Source: Lederbergia citrea | Lineage (GTDB): Bacteria; Bacillota; Bacilli; Bacillales; Bacillaceae_C | Assembly: GCF_018343525.1 (NCBI RefSeq) | Contig: NZ_JAGYPH010000003.1 | Location: 249,486 to 313,485, forward strand | DNA: 64,000 nucleotides | Reading direction: 5' to 3' | Shown: positions 24,920 through 33,109 of the stretch, one piece after another | Layout of the letters: each line of letters opens with the position of its first letter | Position numbering within the stretch: position 1 is the first letter of the stretch | Notes under the pieces: model-generated | Seen by the model: the letters and a program-made list of their open reading frames with translations, nothing else | What the model was told of the DNA's origin: nothing | The model's database searches: none | Position numbers and translations under genes: made by a program

Positions 24920-26557
24920 TCATAAATCGATGCGCCGAATCCCTTTTTTATCAATTTCATCGAGTGACTCTTCGTAGCCGGCATCTGCATATCTCAGCAC
25001 ACCTAAACTCGTATCATTATCTAACGCATGCCTTAACCGTATATCAGTTTCTGCCGTTCCGTCGGCAACAAGCGTTATACCCGCACTTGTCATATATCCG
25101 GAATAGCCGCCGCCTCCTGAATGAATTGCCGTTAAATCTGCCATCGATGAACAACTCAACATCGCATTAAGAAGCGGCCAATCAGAAATCGCATCACTGC
25201 CATCCTTCATTCTTTCAGTCATTATATTAGGATGAGTCATGGCACCAGCATCAAGATGATCTCTGGAGAATGCAATAGGTCCACTTAATACCCCATCCCG
25301 AACCATCTTATTTACTGCAAGCGCAAGCTCTGTTCTTTCGCCGTGGCCAAACCAGCCAATCCGTGCAGGCAATCCTTGAAATGGCACGTATTTATTAGCA
25401 AGTGAAATCCAATTCGTGGCAATTTTATTTTCCTTAAAATGTTCTAATATGTAGTTGTCAATCGTCTGAATATCACTCGCTTCTCCTGTCAAAGCAACCC
25501 AGCGGAAAGGACCAATTGCTCTTGAGAATAACGGTCTTAAATATGCTTCTGTAAAAATATCAATCTCAAAAGCATCTTTAACGCCATATTCATATGCTTG
25601 GGTACGAATGTTGTTCCCATTGTCAAACACAATCGAACCGCGGTTTTTAAGCGTAAGCATCGCTGCAACTTCGAGAGCGATCGATGCTCGTGCATCTTGC
25701 TCAAGCTTTACAGGATCTGTTTCGCGAAGGCGCTTAACTCCTTCAAGACTGTAGCCTGCTGGAATATAGCCATATAACAAATCGTGGGCTGAAGTTTGAT
25801 CTGTTACGATATCCGGAGTAATCTCACGTCGTACAAGCTCCGTATAAACATCGGCGGCATTCCCGACCAGGCCAACACTCACACTTTCGCCTTTCGAAGC
25901 CGCCCCTTCAATCCAAGCTAACGCTTCGTCCAAATCATGCGTTTTCTTTTGCAAATAACCATCTTCGATTCGTTTATCAACGCGGGCTTCATCTATTTCT
26001 ACAACAAGAATTGTTGCACCGACCATCACCCCTGCTAATGGCTGTGCACCACCCATCCCTCCAAGTCCTGCCGTTAAAATGAACTTTCCTACTAAACTGC
26101 CATTGAAATGTCTTTCCGCAATCGCTGCAAAAATTTCATATGTCCCTTGTATCACACCTTGTGAACCGATATATTGCCATGCCGCCGCTGTCAGTCCACC
26201 CCACATAATCAGACCTTTTTCCTGTAAATCATAAAAATTTTCACTTGTCGCCCACTTACCAACAACATTACAGTTAGCCATAATGACCAGTGGTGCGAAC
26301 GCGTGCGTTTTCAAAATTCCAATCGGCTTACCGGACTGGATGACTAACGTCTCATCCTCTTCAATATTTCGAAGTGCATCCACAATCGCATGATAAGCAT
26401 CCCAATTACGGGCAGCCTTACCAAGCGCTGCGTATACGACTAATTCCTTCTGGTTTTCTCCATTTTCCAAAACATTCTCCAACATGCGAAGTAAAGCCTC
26501 TTGTCTCCAACCTTTACAACGCAAGTCTGAACCTCGAAATGCTGTAATCCGCCCCAT
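24920..26557 (-). CDS. Urocanase paralog with altered signature; candidate thiourocanate hydratase
   Basis: This is a 545-residue urocanase-family protein that keeps the NAD-binding region (LTAGLGGMGGAQPLAG, residues 161-176) and GPFRWVALTGEA. The urocanase signature FQGLP..RICW reads FQGLPARIGWFG (393-404): the hallmark cysteine is Gly401. The late segment normally close to LHHGGGVGMGFSQHSG reads IHSGGGGYSGYMTSAG (478-493). These are two of the most constant places in true urocanases, so a different substrate is likely. Thiourocanate, made by ergothionase, is the obvious one in this operon. The start is ATG 26557 after AGGGAGG; the in-frame ATG further upstream lacks a site. First gene of the ten-gene operon. 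Confidence 0.88.
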   Translation of the reverse strand: MGRITAFRGSDLRCKGWRQEALLRMLENVLENGENQKELVVYAALGKAARNWDAYHAIVDALRNIEEDETLVIQSGKPIGILKTHAFAPLVIMANCNVVGKWATSENFYDLQEKGLIMWGGLTAAAWQYIGSQGVIQGTYEIFAAIAERHFNGSLVGKFILTAGLGGMGGAQPLAGVMVGATILVVEIDEARVDKRIEDGYLQKKTHDLDEALAWIEGAASKGESVSVGLVGNAADVYTELVRREITPDIVTDQTSAHDLLYGYIPAGYSLEGVKRLRETDPVKLEQDARASIALEVAAMLTLKNRGSIVFDNGNNIRTQAYEYGVKDAFEIDIFTEAYLRPLFSRAIGPFRWVALTGEASDIQTIDNYILEHFKENKIATNWISLANKYVPFQGLPARIGWFGHGERTELALAVNKMVRDGVLSGPIAFSRDHLDAGAMTHPNIMTERMKDGSDAISDWPLLNAMLSCSSMADLTAIHSGGGGYSGYMTSAGITLVADGTAETDIRLRHALDNDTSLGVLRYADAGYEESLDEIDKKGIRRIDL

Positions 26558-26583
26558 GGTTTTCCTCCCTATTCTCACATAAA

Positions 26584-26616
26584 GATAATAAATTATCGTA
26601 TATTGATAATAAATTA
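26584..26616. promoter_or_regulatory. Paired direct repeats, candidate IclR binding sites
   Basis: GATAATAAATTA occurs twice (26584-26595 and 26605-26616), with starts 21 bases apart, about two helical turns. The pair lies between the predicted -10 and the ribosome binding site of the urocanase-like gene, a position suited to repression. Assignment to the operon's IclR protein is a guess from location. Confidence 0.45.
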
Positions 26617-26629
26617 CCAGTTTATTCGA

Positions 26630-26658
26630 ATATTACATAATATTTAATTAATAGTCAA
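26630..26658 (-). promoter_or_regulatory. Candidate sigma-A promoter of the ten-gene operon
   Basis: On the minus strand TTGACT (26653-26658) is followed after 17 bases by TAATAT (26630-26635). Spacing is ideal; the -10 matches four of six positions. It lies about 75 bases upstream of the urocanase-like start. Confidence 0.5.
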
Positions 26659-26821
26659 TATAAAGTTTATTCTCCATAAAATATCAATAGACTAGTCATA
26701 CTCTATGTCTAATGCTATTTTTATAATTCCTATTGCTTTAGTTGGTTTTACTTCATAACATGCTATCACCTGTTTATCTCAGTGTCAATACTAATAGTTC
26801 GTTAGTCATGGGAGGTGCTAT

Positions 26822-26859
26822 AAAAAAAAACCCGAAATTCTAAGCACCTGAATTTCGGG
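26822..26859 (-). terminator. Terminator of the CPBP protease gene
   Basis: CCCGAAATTC and GAATTTCGGG form a perfect 10-bp stem. On the minus strand it is followed by nine T residues (the A-run 26822-26830), about 40 bases after the CPBP stop. Confidence 0.9.
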
Positions 26860-26898
26860 ATTTCTTTTAATGACAATCGAAATCTTAAGGGAACATCA

Positions 26899-27669
26899 TT
26901 AACTCTCAATACTCATTTCAGTGATGATTGTTTTCTTACTCATCTTAAATAAAACTAGAGCGTAAATCGCAAATAGGACAGACACGATAAGACCAATTAC
27001 CAAAGCTCTCGTTGAAAAGCCCGTTTGATGAACACCGTTTTCGCCAGTTGATAAATATTCCGTATAATCAAGGATGAAATGAAATACGATTAATGGATAA
27101 ATGCTCTGATTTCGAAGCCGCAATGCTGTATATGCGATTCCAGCCGCTATAGCCCAACCAGCTTGATAGACGCTAAATGTAATATCCGCCCCACCAAAGA
27201 TGTTGCCAAGATGAATAATTCCAAATAATACAGCAGGGACAAAGATGGTAACAGTAGTACCGAAACGAAGAAAACCTTTTACAAGAGCCCCGCGGAAAAT
27301 GACCTCTTCATTTATAGCTACACATAATGCTGTAATGGCGAGCACACCCGCTTTTGAAAACTCGCTGACATTAAACCCGAGCGTTAGTACAATTAATATA
27401 GGAATAATTAGTGTTGGTATCCATAATAGCCACTCTTTTTTGGAAACGGGTTTCATAAAACCAAGCCCCTTCGCATCTCCTGACCAATACACAAGTACAA
27501 GCGTTGTTATCGCAAATAAGATTTGTATAAGCCAACCTAGGTCCTTGATAGGATTAAGATCTGGAAGGAAAACTTTAATTACATATGCTACACCCAATCC
27601 TACTATTCTTGATAGAAATAATATAAAAATCGCAAATATAATCGGATGCTCTCTAAAAAACTTCCTCAC
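26899..27669 (-). CDS. CPBP family intramembrane metalloprotease
   Basis: This is a membrane protein of about 256 residues with roughly seven hydrophobic segments and the CPBP/Abi motifs: NEEVIFRGALVKGF (the EExxR motif), FGIIHLGN and FHFILDYTEY, whose Glu and His residues bind the metal. Members cleave membrane proteins or work in bacteriocin immunity. The start is GTG 27669, seven bases after GAGGGGG; the longer frame up to 27729 has no ribosome site. It is a single gene with its own terminator, upstream of the ergothioneine-type operon. Confidence 0.88.
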   Translation of the reverse strand: MRKFFREHPIIFAIFILFLSRIVGLGVAYVIKVFLPDLNPIKDLGWLIQILFAITTLVLVYWSGDAKGLGFMKPVSKKEWLLWIPTLIIPILIVLTLGFNVSEFSKAGVLAITALCVAINEEVIFRGALVKGFLRFGTTVTIFVPAVLFGIIHLGNIFGGADITFSVYQAGWAIAAGIAYTALRLRNQSIYPLIVFHFILDYTEYLSTGENGVHQTGFSTRALVIGLIVSVLFAIYALVLFKMSKKTIITEMSIES

Positions 27670-27885
27670 AATAATTCCCCCTCTTTTTCTGGTTACTTGC
27701 TTTATTATTAATGAATAGTATAAATTCACAATATTAAATATTCGCTAATGTATAATTCAATTCCTGCGAACAAATGAGAGCACAAATAAGTTTCGGATGA
27801 TTTTTTTCGCAGAAATTGGATTTTTTTTTAGATATTAATCGTACATAATAGAAATATCATTTTTACAGAAAGCGGGGAGTGGATT

Positions 27886-28524
27886 TTGTATGAAAAAGGA
27901 AAGCGCAATGTCATCGAAGTCACCGGCGAAGGGAAAGTAACGGTTCAGCCCGATCAAGCGGAAATAACATTAGGAGCATCAACAGAGGATTTATCATTAA
28001 TGAAGGCTCAGAAAAGCAACGCCTTAATTATTTCGAATATCAAAAAAGCTCTAAATCAGATTGGGATACGAGATGAGCAGATTCAGACAGTAAATTACTC
28101 CATTTATCCGCAGTATGAATATATAGAAGGAAAGCAAATTTTCAAAGGTTATAAAGTAGAGCATTTACTTCACATAACCGTAAAACAATTTCAGAACGCA
28201 GGCTTGGTCGTGGATACTGCTGTTGGTCATGGAGCGAATAATGTTTCGGGGATTAAGTTTGATACATCAAATCACAATCAATATTATCAGCAAGCCTTAT
28301 CTTTAGCAGTCATCAATGCCCATCAAAAAGCAGAAACGATAGCTAATACGTTAAGGGTCCAATTAATAAGAGTACCGATATCAGTGACTGAGAATTTACG
28401 AACATATGGAGGCCCGATTCCCTATCAGACTTTCGAATTCGTAAAAAGTGAAGCCGTTACCCCCATCCAGCCTGGCACAATGGATATTATTAGTACTGTC
28501 ACTGCTAAATTTACTTATGACTGA
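27886..28524 (+). CDS. SIMPL domain (DUF541) protein
   Basis: This is a 212-residue protein of the SIMPL/DUF541 family. It has VIEVTGEGKVTVQPDQAEITLG, TVNYSIYPQYEY, GYKVEHLLHITVKQ, GANNVSGIKFDTS and ALSLAVINAHQKAETIAN, then a C-terminal VTAKFTYD strand. Related proteins include the E. coli oxidative-stress protein YggE; the molecular role is unclear. No signal peptide is seen with the TTG start at 27886, which follows GGGGAG, so it is probably cytoplasmic. It stands alone on the plus strand. Confidence 0.88.
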   Translation: MYEKGKRNVIEVTGEGKVTVQPDQAEITLGASTEDLSLMKAQKSNALIISNIKKALNQIGIRDEQIQTVNYSIYPQYEYIEGKQIFKGYKVEHLLHITVKQFQNAGLVVDTAVGHGANNVSGIKFDTSNHNQYYQQALSLAVINAHQKAETIANTLRVQLIRVPISVTENLRTYGGPIPYQTFEFVKSEAVTPIQPGTMDIISTVTAKFTYD

Positions 28525-28732
28525 AGATGTGGGCTAGCTGTTTCTATGCCGTATTAATAAGATATAGTATATTTGGGCTCTTTTCTAAGCTTTGATACTA
28601 TAGTTCTTCTAGAAGTATTGCGAGGAAAAGATCCCGAAACGTAAACGAACATATGGACTGCCCTTTAGGTACGATAAGCAATATTCTATGCGAAAACAGT
28701 AATTAAAAAAGAGCCGCCGAAGCAACTCGTTC

Positions 28733-29560
28733 TTATATTTTACCTATATATTGGTATAGTGCTTGTTGTAAAGTTCCTAATGTTTCTGTATTCTTATCAA
28801 ATTTCATTCCCAAGTGTATCATTTTTCTAACGACTTCAGCCCTTAATCCTGTAATGATTGCATTGCATCCCATCAATGAAATGCCATCAATCATTTTAAT
28901 TAAGTGGTGAATGACATCACTCTCCATATCAGCAATTCCTGATAAATCGATAATCAATTTTTGAATACGTAAATTACCGATCTCCATCAAAACTTTTTCC
29001 TCAAGGATATCAGCTCTCATCGAATCAATGGTACCAATCAACGGCAATATACTTATACTAGGTGTTATGGGAATGATAGGAACCGAAAGATTTTCAACTA
29101 ATTCTCTTTGTTCCTTTATCAATTTATCCTTGTATTTTGAATAAATAATAAAGAAAGCGTTTAAAAATTTGTCTATTCGATTATTTATTTGTTTTTCCAA
29201 AATAAATAACTCTTGCAATGAAACATTCTTCATTTGCTCGTAATATTTTTGTATGTATTTCCATAAGGTTCTGCGAATAGCTTGAATCCATTCCAATTTA
29301 AATGATAATGTTAATGCATGTGTCGCCCACGCTATACCTTCCTGCTCTGCAAAATCCTCAAGTTCTTTTTCCTTCCCGTTAATTACAAAACCTATTAACT
29401 TATGGGCGTTATTTATAAGGTTAATATTTCCGTACTTTTCAATTTCTTTAATTTTATCTTTGACATTAACAGCCTCTAATAATAAGGAATCTTCAAAGTT
29501 TTGCTTATTTAGGTCAATATACTTTCTTATTTCAATAGATTCTTGAAAAACCTCTGGCAT
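28733..29560 (-). CDS. RsbR-type stressosome protein (N-terminal sensor domain plus STAS domain)
   Basis: This is a protein of about 275 residues. The N-terminal 150 residues are helical, as in the non-haem globin-like domain of RsbR paralogs. The C-terminal STAS domain has PIIPITPSISILPLIGTIDSMRAD followed by LIIDLSGIADMESDVIHHL and GCNAIITGLRAEVVRKM. RsbR paralogs form the stressosome with RsbS and hold back RsbT; STAS threonines are phosphorylated. Here Thr is kept in LIGTIDS, and the second site is Ser in DMESDV. The start is ATG 29560 after GGGGAG; the in-frame extension to 29620 lacks a site. It stands alone, without rsb neighbours. Confidence 0.87.
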   Translation of the reverse strand: MPEVFQESIEIRKYIDLNKQNFEDSLLLEAVNVKDKIKEIEKYGNINLINNAHKLIGFVINGKEKELEDFAEQEGIAWATHALTLSFKLEWIQAIRRTLWKYIQKYYEQMKNVSLQELFILEKQINNRIDKFLNAFFIIYSKYKDKLIKEQRELVENLSVPIIPITPSISILPLIGTIDSMRADILEEKVLMEIGNLRIQKLIIDLSGIADMESDVIHHLIKMIDGISLMGCNAIITGLRAEVVRKMIHLGMKFDKNTETLGTLQQALYQYIGKI

Positions 29561-29718
29561 TTTATTCTCCCCTTTTTTGGTAACTACCTCATAGTATATA
29601 CCCTTTATTTGATTTGCCAAACCATATAAACTATCTATTTAAAAAATTCCGGTATTTTTTCAATCAACCTTTATCGTACATAGGGAATCAAAGCTATATA
29701 GACCTAGGGCGTTAAGCG

Positions 29719-29752
29719 GAAGCGAATTTGTTTATTCGCTTCGGTTTTTTTT
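29719..29752 (+). terminator. Plus-strand terminator without recognised gene
   Basis: GAAGCGAAT and ATTCGCTTC form a 9-bp stem with loop TTGTTT, followed by GG and eight T residues. On the minus strand no T-run follows. Confidence 0.75.
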
Positions 29753-29964
29753 ATTATATATCAATCATCCATTTTTGATTGAAATTCATGGCTGATAATA
29801 AGATTTTCACTAGGAGAAAATGCGTTTTTTAGCGACTAATATAATCGAAAAGGTAATTTCCTTCATTTTACAAATGATCATTAATCAAATATCATGACTT
29901 TAGTGGTGGTGGAGGATTTACATTTCCCCTCTCATTTCCATTTCCTTATCCATATCTTGGCTTT

Positions 29965-29995
29965 GGGGTGCTGGATCCTCTGCACCCCTTTTTTT
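29965..29995 (+). terminator. Second plus-strand terminator without recognised gene
   Basis: GGGGTGC and GCACCCC form a 7-bp stem around a 10-base loop, followed by seven T residues. Confidence 0.7.
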
Positions 29996-30033
29996 CACCG
30001 GCCTGTCTACCATTAAACAGCACTCACAAGAAA

Positions 30034-30058
30034 GACCTGGAGATAATACCCCAGATCT
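30034..30058 (-). terminator. Probable adhE terminator
   Basis: On the minus strand AGATCTGG and CCAGGTCT form a stem with one G-U pair, followed by TTCTTG. The T-run is weak. It begins about 20 bases after the adhE stop. Confidence 0.5.
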
Positions 30059-30075
30059 CTTCGTACATGTATGAT

Positions 30076-32679
30076 TTACACCCCTTTATAAGCAAGTCTG
30101 TATACTTCTGCAAGTTCGCTCACTAATGGAAGCTTCGGATTAGCGGTTGTACATTGGTCTTCAAAGGCACGTTCTGCAAGGTAATCGACTTTGCTTTCAA
30201 ATTCTTCTTTGTCAACGCCATTTGCCTCAATACTCATCGGAATATCTTGATTTTTAGCTAACTGAATAACTGCTTGGATAAGACTTTCAACACCTTCTTC
30301 GGTTGTACGAGCCGGGAGTCCAAGAATTTTAGCGATTTCCGCATATCTTTCGTCAGCAATGAATATCTCATATTTCGGGAATGCAGTGAATTTTGTCGGC
30401 TTTGTTGCATTGTACCGAATGACATGTGGCATGAGAATCGTATTTGCACGGCCATGGGCAATATGGAATTCAGCTCCTAGTTTATGGGCCAAGCTATGGT
30501 TGATACCAAGAAATGCGTTGGCAAAAGCCATGCCGGCAATAGTTGAAGCATTATGCATCTTCTCACGTGCAAGCTCATCATTGCCATTGTGATAGGCTTT
30601 TGGCAAATATTCAAATACGAGTTGGATCGCTTTGATCGCAAGACCATCGGTATAATCGTTGGCTAAGACTGAAACATATGCCTCAATTGCGTGTGTCAGA
30701 ACATCCATCCCTGTGTCAGCTGTAATATGCTTCGGAACGGTCATTACGAACTGAGGATCAATGATTGCCACATCGGGTGTTAATTCATAGTCCGCGAGCG
30801 GATATTTGATGTTTGCTTGTTTATCTGTAATGACTGAGAAGGAGGTCACTTCTGATCCAGTCCCAGATGTAGTTGGAATGGCGACAAACTGAGCCTTTCT
30901 ACCAAGCTTTGGAAACTTGACAATCCGCTTTCTAATATCCAAGAATTTCTGCTTTAAGCCGTGAAAATCAACATCTTGATATTCGTAGAACAGCCACATC
31001 CCTTTTGCTGCATCCATTGCGGAACCACCGCCAAGTGCAATAATGACATCTGGATCGAAGTTCGCCATCATTTCTGCACCTTTCCTGACTGTTTCGATGC
31101 TCGGATCTGGTTCGACTTCAGAAAAAATTTCACAATGGACATAATCTTGGCGCTTTCTTAAATAATAGAGCACTTTGTCTACATAGCCGAGTTTCACCAT
31201 TCCAGGGTCAGTCACAATAAGCGCTTTTGAAATATTGGGCATCTTCTCCAAGTACTGCGTTGAATTTTTTTCAAAATAAATTTTAGGGGGAACTTTAAAC
31301 CACTGCATATTCACATTCCTTTTCGCCACCGTTTTCGTGTTGATTAAATGAATGGCCCCCACGTTCGTAGAAACTGAGTTTCCCCCATACGTGCCGCAGC
31401 CAAGTGTCAATGACGGCATGTAGGCATTATAAATATCACCAATTGCTCCTTGGGATGATGGAGCATTTACAATGATTCTCCCTGCTTTCATCCGTAAACC
31501 GAACGTCTTGATTATGTTCTCATCTGTAGTATGAATGACAGCAGAATGGCCGATGCCGCCAAACTCTAGCATTTCTTCCGCTCTTTTCAAGCCTTCCTCG
31601 AGAGAATTTACCTTGTAACAGGCCAGCACAGGGCTTAATTTTTCACGAGAAAGCGGGAATTCTGGTCCAACACCTGTTAATTCTGCTACCAAGATTTTCG
31701 TTTCTTTAGGCACAGCTACTCCTGCCATTTCGGCAATTCTGTATGCTGCCATCCCGACAATATCAGCATTGACGGCACATGATTGTTCATTGATGACCAG
31801 TTTTTCTACTTTCAATTTTTCTTCTTCATTCAGGAAATAACAGTCGTTTGCCACCATTTCCGTTTTAACTTCTGCGTAGATTTCTTTATCAATAATTACA
31901 GCTTGTTCAGAAGCACAAATCATACCGTTATCAAAGGTTTTTGATAAAATCAGATCGTTGACAGAACGCTTAATTCTAGCGGACTTTTCAATATAGCAAG
32001 GGACGTTGCCAGGACCAACACCAAGTGCAGGCTTCCCGGAGCTATAAGCAGATTTCACCATTCCCGCTCCCCCTGTGGCTAAGATGAGAGAAATATCCGG
32101 ATGATTCATTAATACCCGTGTTGCTTCAAGTGATGGTTTTTCAATCCATTGTATGCAATTTTCAGGTGCTCCCGCCTTCACAGCTGCATCTCTTAGCACC
32201 CTTGCAGCTTCACTGCTGCATTTTTGTGCAGATGGATGGAAGGCAAAAATAATTGGGTTTCTCGTTTTTATGGCAATGAGAGCTTTGAACATTGTTGTGG
32301 ATGTCGGATTTGTAACAGGTGTGACCCCTGCAATTACTCCAACTGGCTCGGCAATTTCAATCACACCAGCGTGATCATTTTCGTTGATAATACCAACGGT
32401 TTTATCGTACTTAATGTTGTGGTAAATATACTCTGTTGCAAACATATTTTTAATGATTTTATCTTCATACACACCTCGTTTTGTTTCTTCCACCGCCAGT
32501 TTTGCAAGTGGCATATGCTGATCTAAACCAGCTATCGCCATCGCCTTTACGATCTCATCAACCGTTTCCTGAGTAAAGCTGCGAAAATCTTTCAAAGCTT
32601 GTAAACCGTTATTGACCAAGGAGCCAATCACTGAAACAACATTTTGCTCTTCTTTTACAACTTTTTCTAACACTGCCAT
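30076..32679 (-). CDS. adhE: Bifunctional acetaldehyde-CoA/alcohol dehydrogenase
   Basis: This is an 867-residue AdhE, the fermentative enzyme that reduces acetyl-CoA to acetaldehyde and then to ethanol with NADH. The N-terminal aldehyde dehydrogenase half has the catalytic Cys255 in FDNGMICASEQ. The C-terminal iron alcohol dehydrogenase half has ALGGGSAMDAAKGMW for NAD binding, and metal ligands in DTGMDVLTHAIEAYVS and NHSLAHKLGAEFHIAHGRAN. Length is that of full AdhE, which forms helical spirosomes. A perfect Rex box stands 24 bases upstream of the start, indicating repression at low NADH/NAD+. A small gene lies 60 bases upstream on the same strand. Confidence 0.98.
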   Translation of the reverse strand: MAVLEKVVKEEQNVVSVIGSLVNNGLQALKDFRSFTQETVDEIVKAMAIAGLDQHMPLAKLAVEETKRGVYEDKIIKNMFATEYIYHNIKYDKTVGIINENDHAGVIEIAEPVGVIAGVTPVTNPTSTTMFKALIAIKTRNPIIFAFHPSAQKCSSEAARVLRDAAVKAGAPENCIQWIEKPSLEATRVLMNHPDISLILATGGAGMVKSAYSSGKPALGVGPGNVPCYIEKSARIKRSVNDLILSKTFDNGMICASEQAVIIDKEIYAEVKTEMVANDCYFLNEEEKLKVEKLVINEQSCAVNADIVGMAAYRIAEMAGVAVPKETKILVAELTGVGPEFPLSREKLSPVLACYKVNSLEEGLKRAEEMLEFGGIGHSAVIHTTDENIIKTFGLRMKAGRIIVNAPSSQGAIGDIYNAYMPSLTLGCGTYGGNSVSTNVGAIHLINTKTVAKRNVNMQWFKVPPKIYFEKNSTQYLEKMPNISKALIVTDPGMVKLGYVDKVLYYLRKRQDYVHCEIFSEVEPDPSIETVRKGAEMMANFDPDVIIALGGGSAMDAAKGMWLFYEYQDVDFHGLKQKFLDIRKRIVKFPKLGRKAQFVAIPTTSGTGSEVTSFSVITDKQANIKYPLADYELTPDVAIIDPQFVMTVPKHITADTGMDVLTHAIEAYVSVLANDYTDGLAIKAIQLVFEYLPKAYHNGNDELAREKMHNASTIAGMAFANAFLGINHSLAHKLGAEFHIAHGRANTILMPHVIRYNATKPTKFTAFPKYEIFIADERYAEIAKILGLPARTTEEGVESLIQAVIQLAKNQDIPMSIEANGVDKEEFESKVDYLAERAFEDQCTTANPKLPLVSELAEVYRLAYKGV

Positions 32680-32702
32680 TTGATTTCCCTCCTACATTTA
32701 TA

Positions 32703-32720
32703 TTGTGAATAATTTCACAA
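32703..32720. promoter_or_regulatory. Rex operator upstream of adhE
   Basis: TTGTGAATAATTTCACAA is a perfect 18-bp palindrome and matches the Rex consensus TTGTGAAWWWWTTCACAA at every position. It lies between the small gene and adhE, so it can repress adhE separately. Confidence 0.92.
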
Positions 32721-32740
32721 ACTATATTAAAAAAAATCGC

Positions 32741-32965
32741 TTACTCACAAACAGGATTTCTAGGGATTTTTTCAAACATAATATCGGTGGTTAATGTTGA
32801 AAATTTCTTAACAATAATGACATAGTTACTCGTCCAGATAACGGTGGGAATCTCATCTCCCTTATACATCATTGCCTCAAATTCATCTTCGACCGCTTCC
32901 TCAAATGCTTGGAGTGTATATGTTTCGGTATCTGTAGAGAAGGACTTCCACTCACAAAGTATCAT
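32741..32965 (-). CDS. Small acidic protein of unknown function (74 aa)
   Basis: This 74-residue gene has a strong AGGAGGG site eight bases before ATG. The protein is rich in acidic and aromatic residues, with FEEAVEDEFEAMMYKGDEIP followed by TVIWTSNYVIIVKKFS. It has no signal peptide or membrane segment. I do not recognise the family. It lies just upstream of adhE on the same strand, with the adhE Rex box after it and an imperfect Rex-like site (33021-33038) before it, so it may be expressed in the same oxygen-limited conditions. Confidence 0.7.
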   Translation of the reverse strand: MILCEWKSFSTDTETYTLQAFEEAVEDEFEAMMYKGDEIPTVIWTSNYVIIVKKFSTLTTDIMFEKIPRNPVCE

Positions 32966-33020
32966 TTTTTATCCCTCCTATTCCTTTGCCTTAATGATAG
33001 CATAAGGTCAATTTAAAAGT

Positions 33021-33038
33021 TTGTGAAACATTGAACAA
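33021..33038. promoter_or_regulatory. Imperfect Rex-like site upstream of the small gene
   Basis: TTGTGAAACATTGAACAA keeps a full left half (TTGTGAA) and the terminal ACAA of a Rex box, with mismatches in the right half. It lies about 55 bases upstream of the 74-codon gene. A weak second Rex site is plausible, not certain. Confidence 0.4.
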
Positions 33039-33063
33039 AGTGTGACGGTTTTTTATTTTCATC

Positions 33064-33101
33064 TATAAAATTGGAAGCGAAAAATGATCATTCGCTTCCA
33101 A
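33064..33101 (-). terminator. Terminator of sspO
   Basis: TTGGAAGCGAA and TTCGCTTCCAA form a perfect 11-bp stem. On the minus strand it follows the sspO stop by eight bases and is followed by TTTTATAG. Confidence 0.8.
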
Positions 33102-33109
33102 CTTTGTTA

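Larger units (their letters stand above)
26558..26898. other. Promoter region of the ergothioneine-type operon
   Basis: This AT-rich stretch has no gene. It contains the promoter and direct repeats listed separately for the minus-strand operon and, at 26822-26859, the terminator of the CPBP gene that lies upstream on the same strand. The middle part (about 26660-26820) shows nothing recognisable. Confidence 0.6.
29561..30075. other. Long intergenic region with two plus-strand terminators
   Basis: About 515 bases lie between two minus-strand genes. Two hairpins with T-runs point in the plus direction (29719-29752 and 29965-29995), although no plus-strand gene is recognised, so one or two short transcripts may end here. 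The right end holds the adhE terminator. A Gly/Pro/Phe-rich frame around 29905-29990 has no start codon. Confidence 0.5.

Noticed and set aside
15342..26557. A plain histidine utilisation (hut) operon with hutH and hutU
   Set aside because: The HAL paralog lacks the MIO triad, the urocanase paralog lacks its signature cysteine, and hutI and hutG are absent, while hydantoinase, carbamoylase and a betaine importer are present.
29900..29995. Gly/Pro/Phe-rich reading frame resembling a small spore-coat-like peptide
   Set aside because: No start codon lies between the upstream in-frame stop and the Gly-rich part, no ribosome site is seen, and the end overlaps a terminator.
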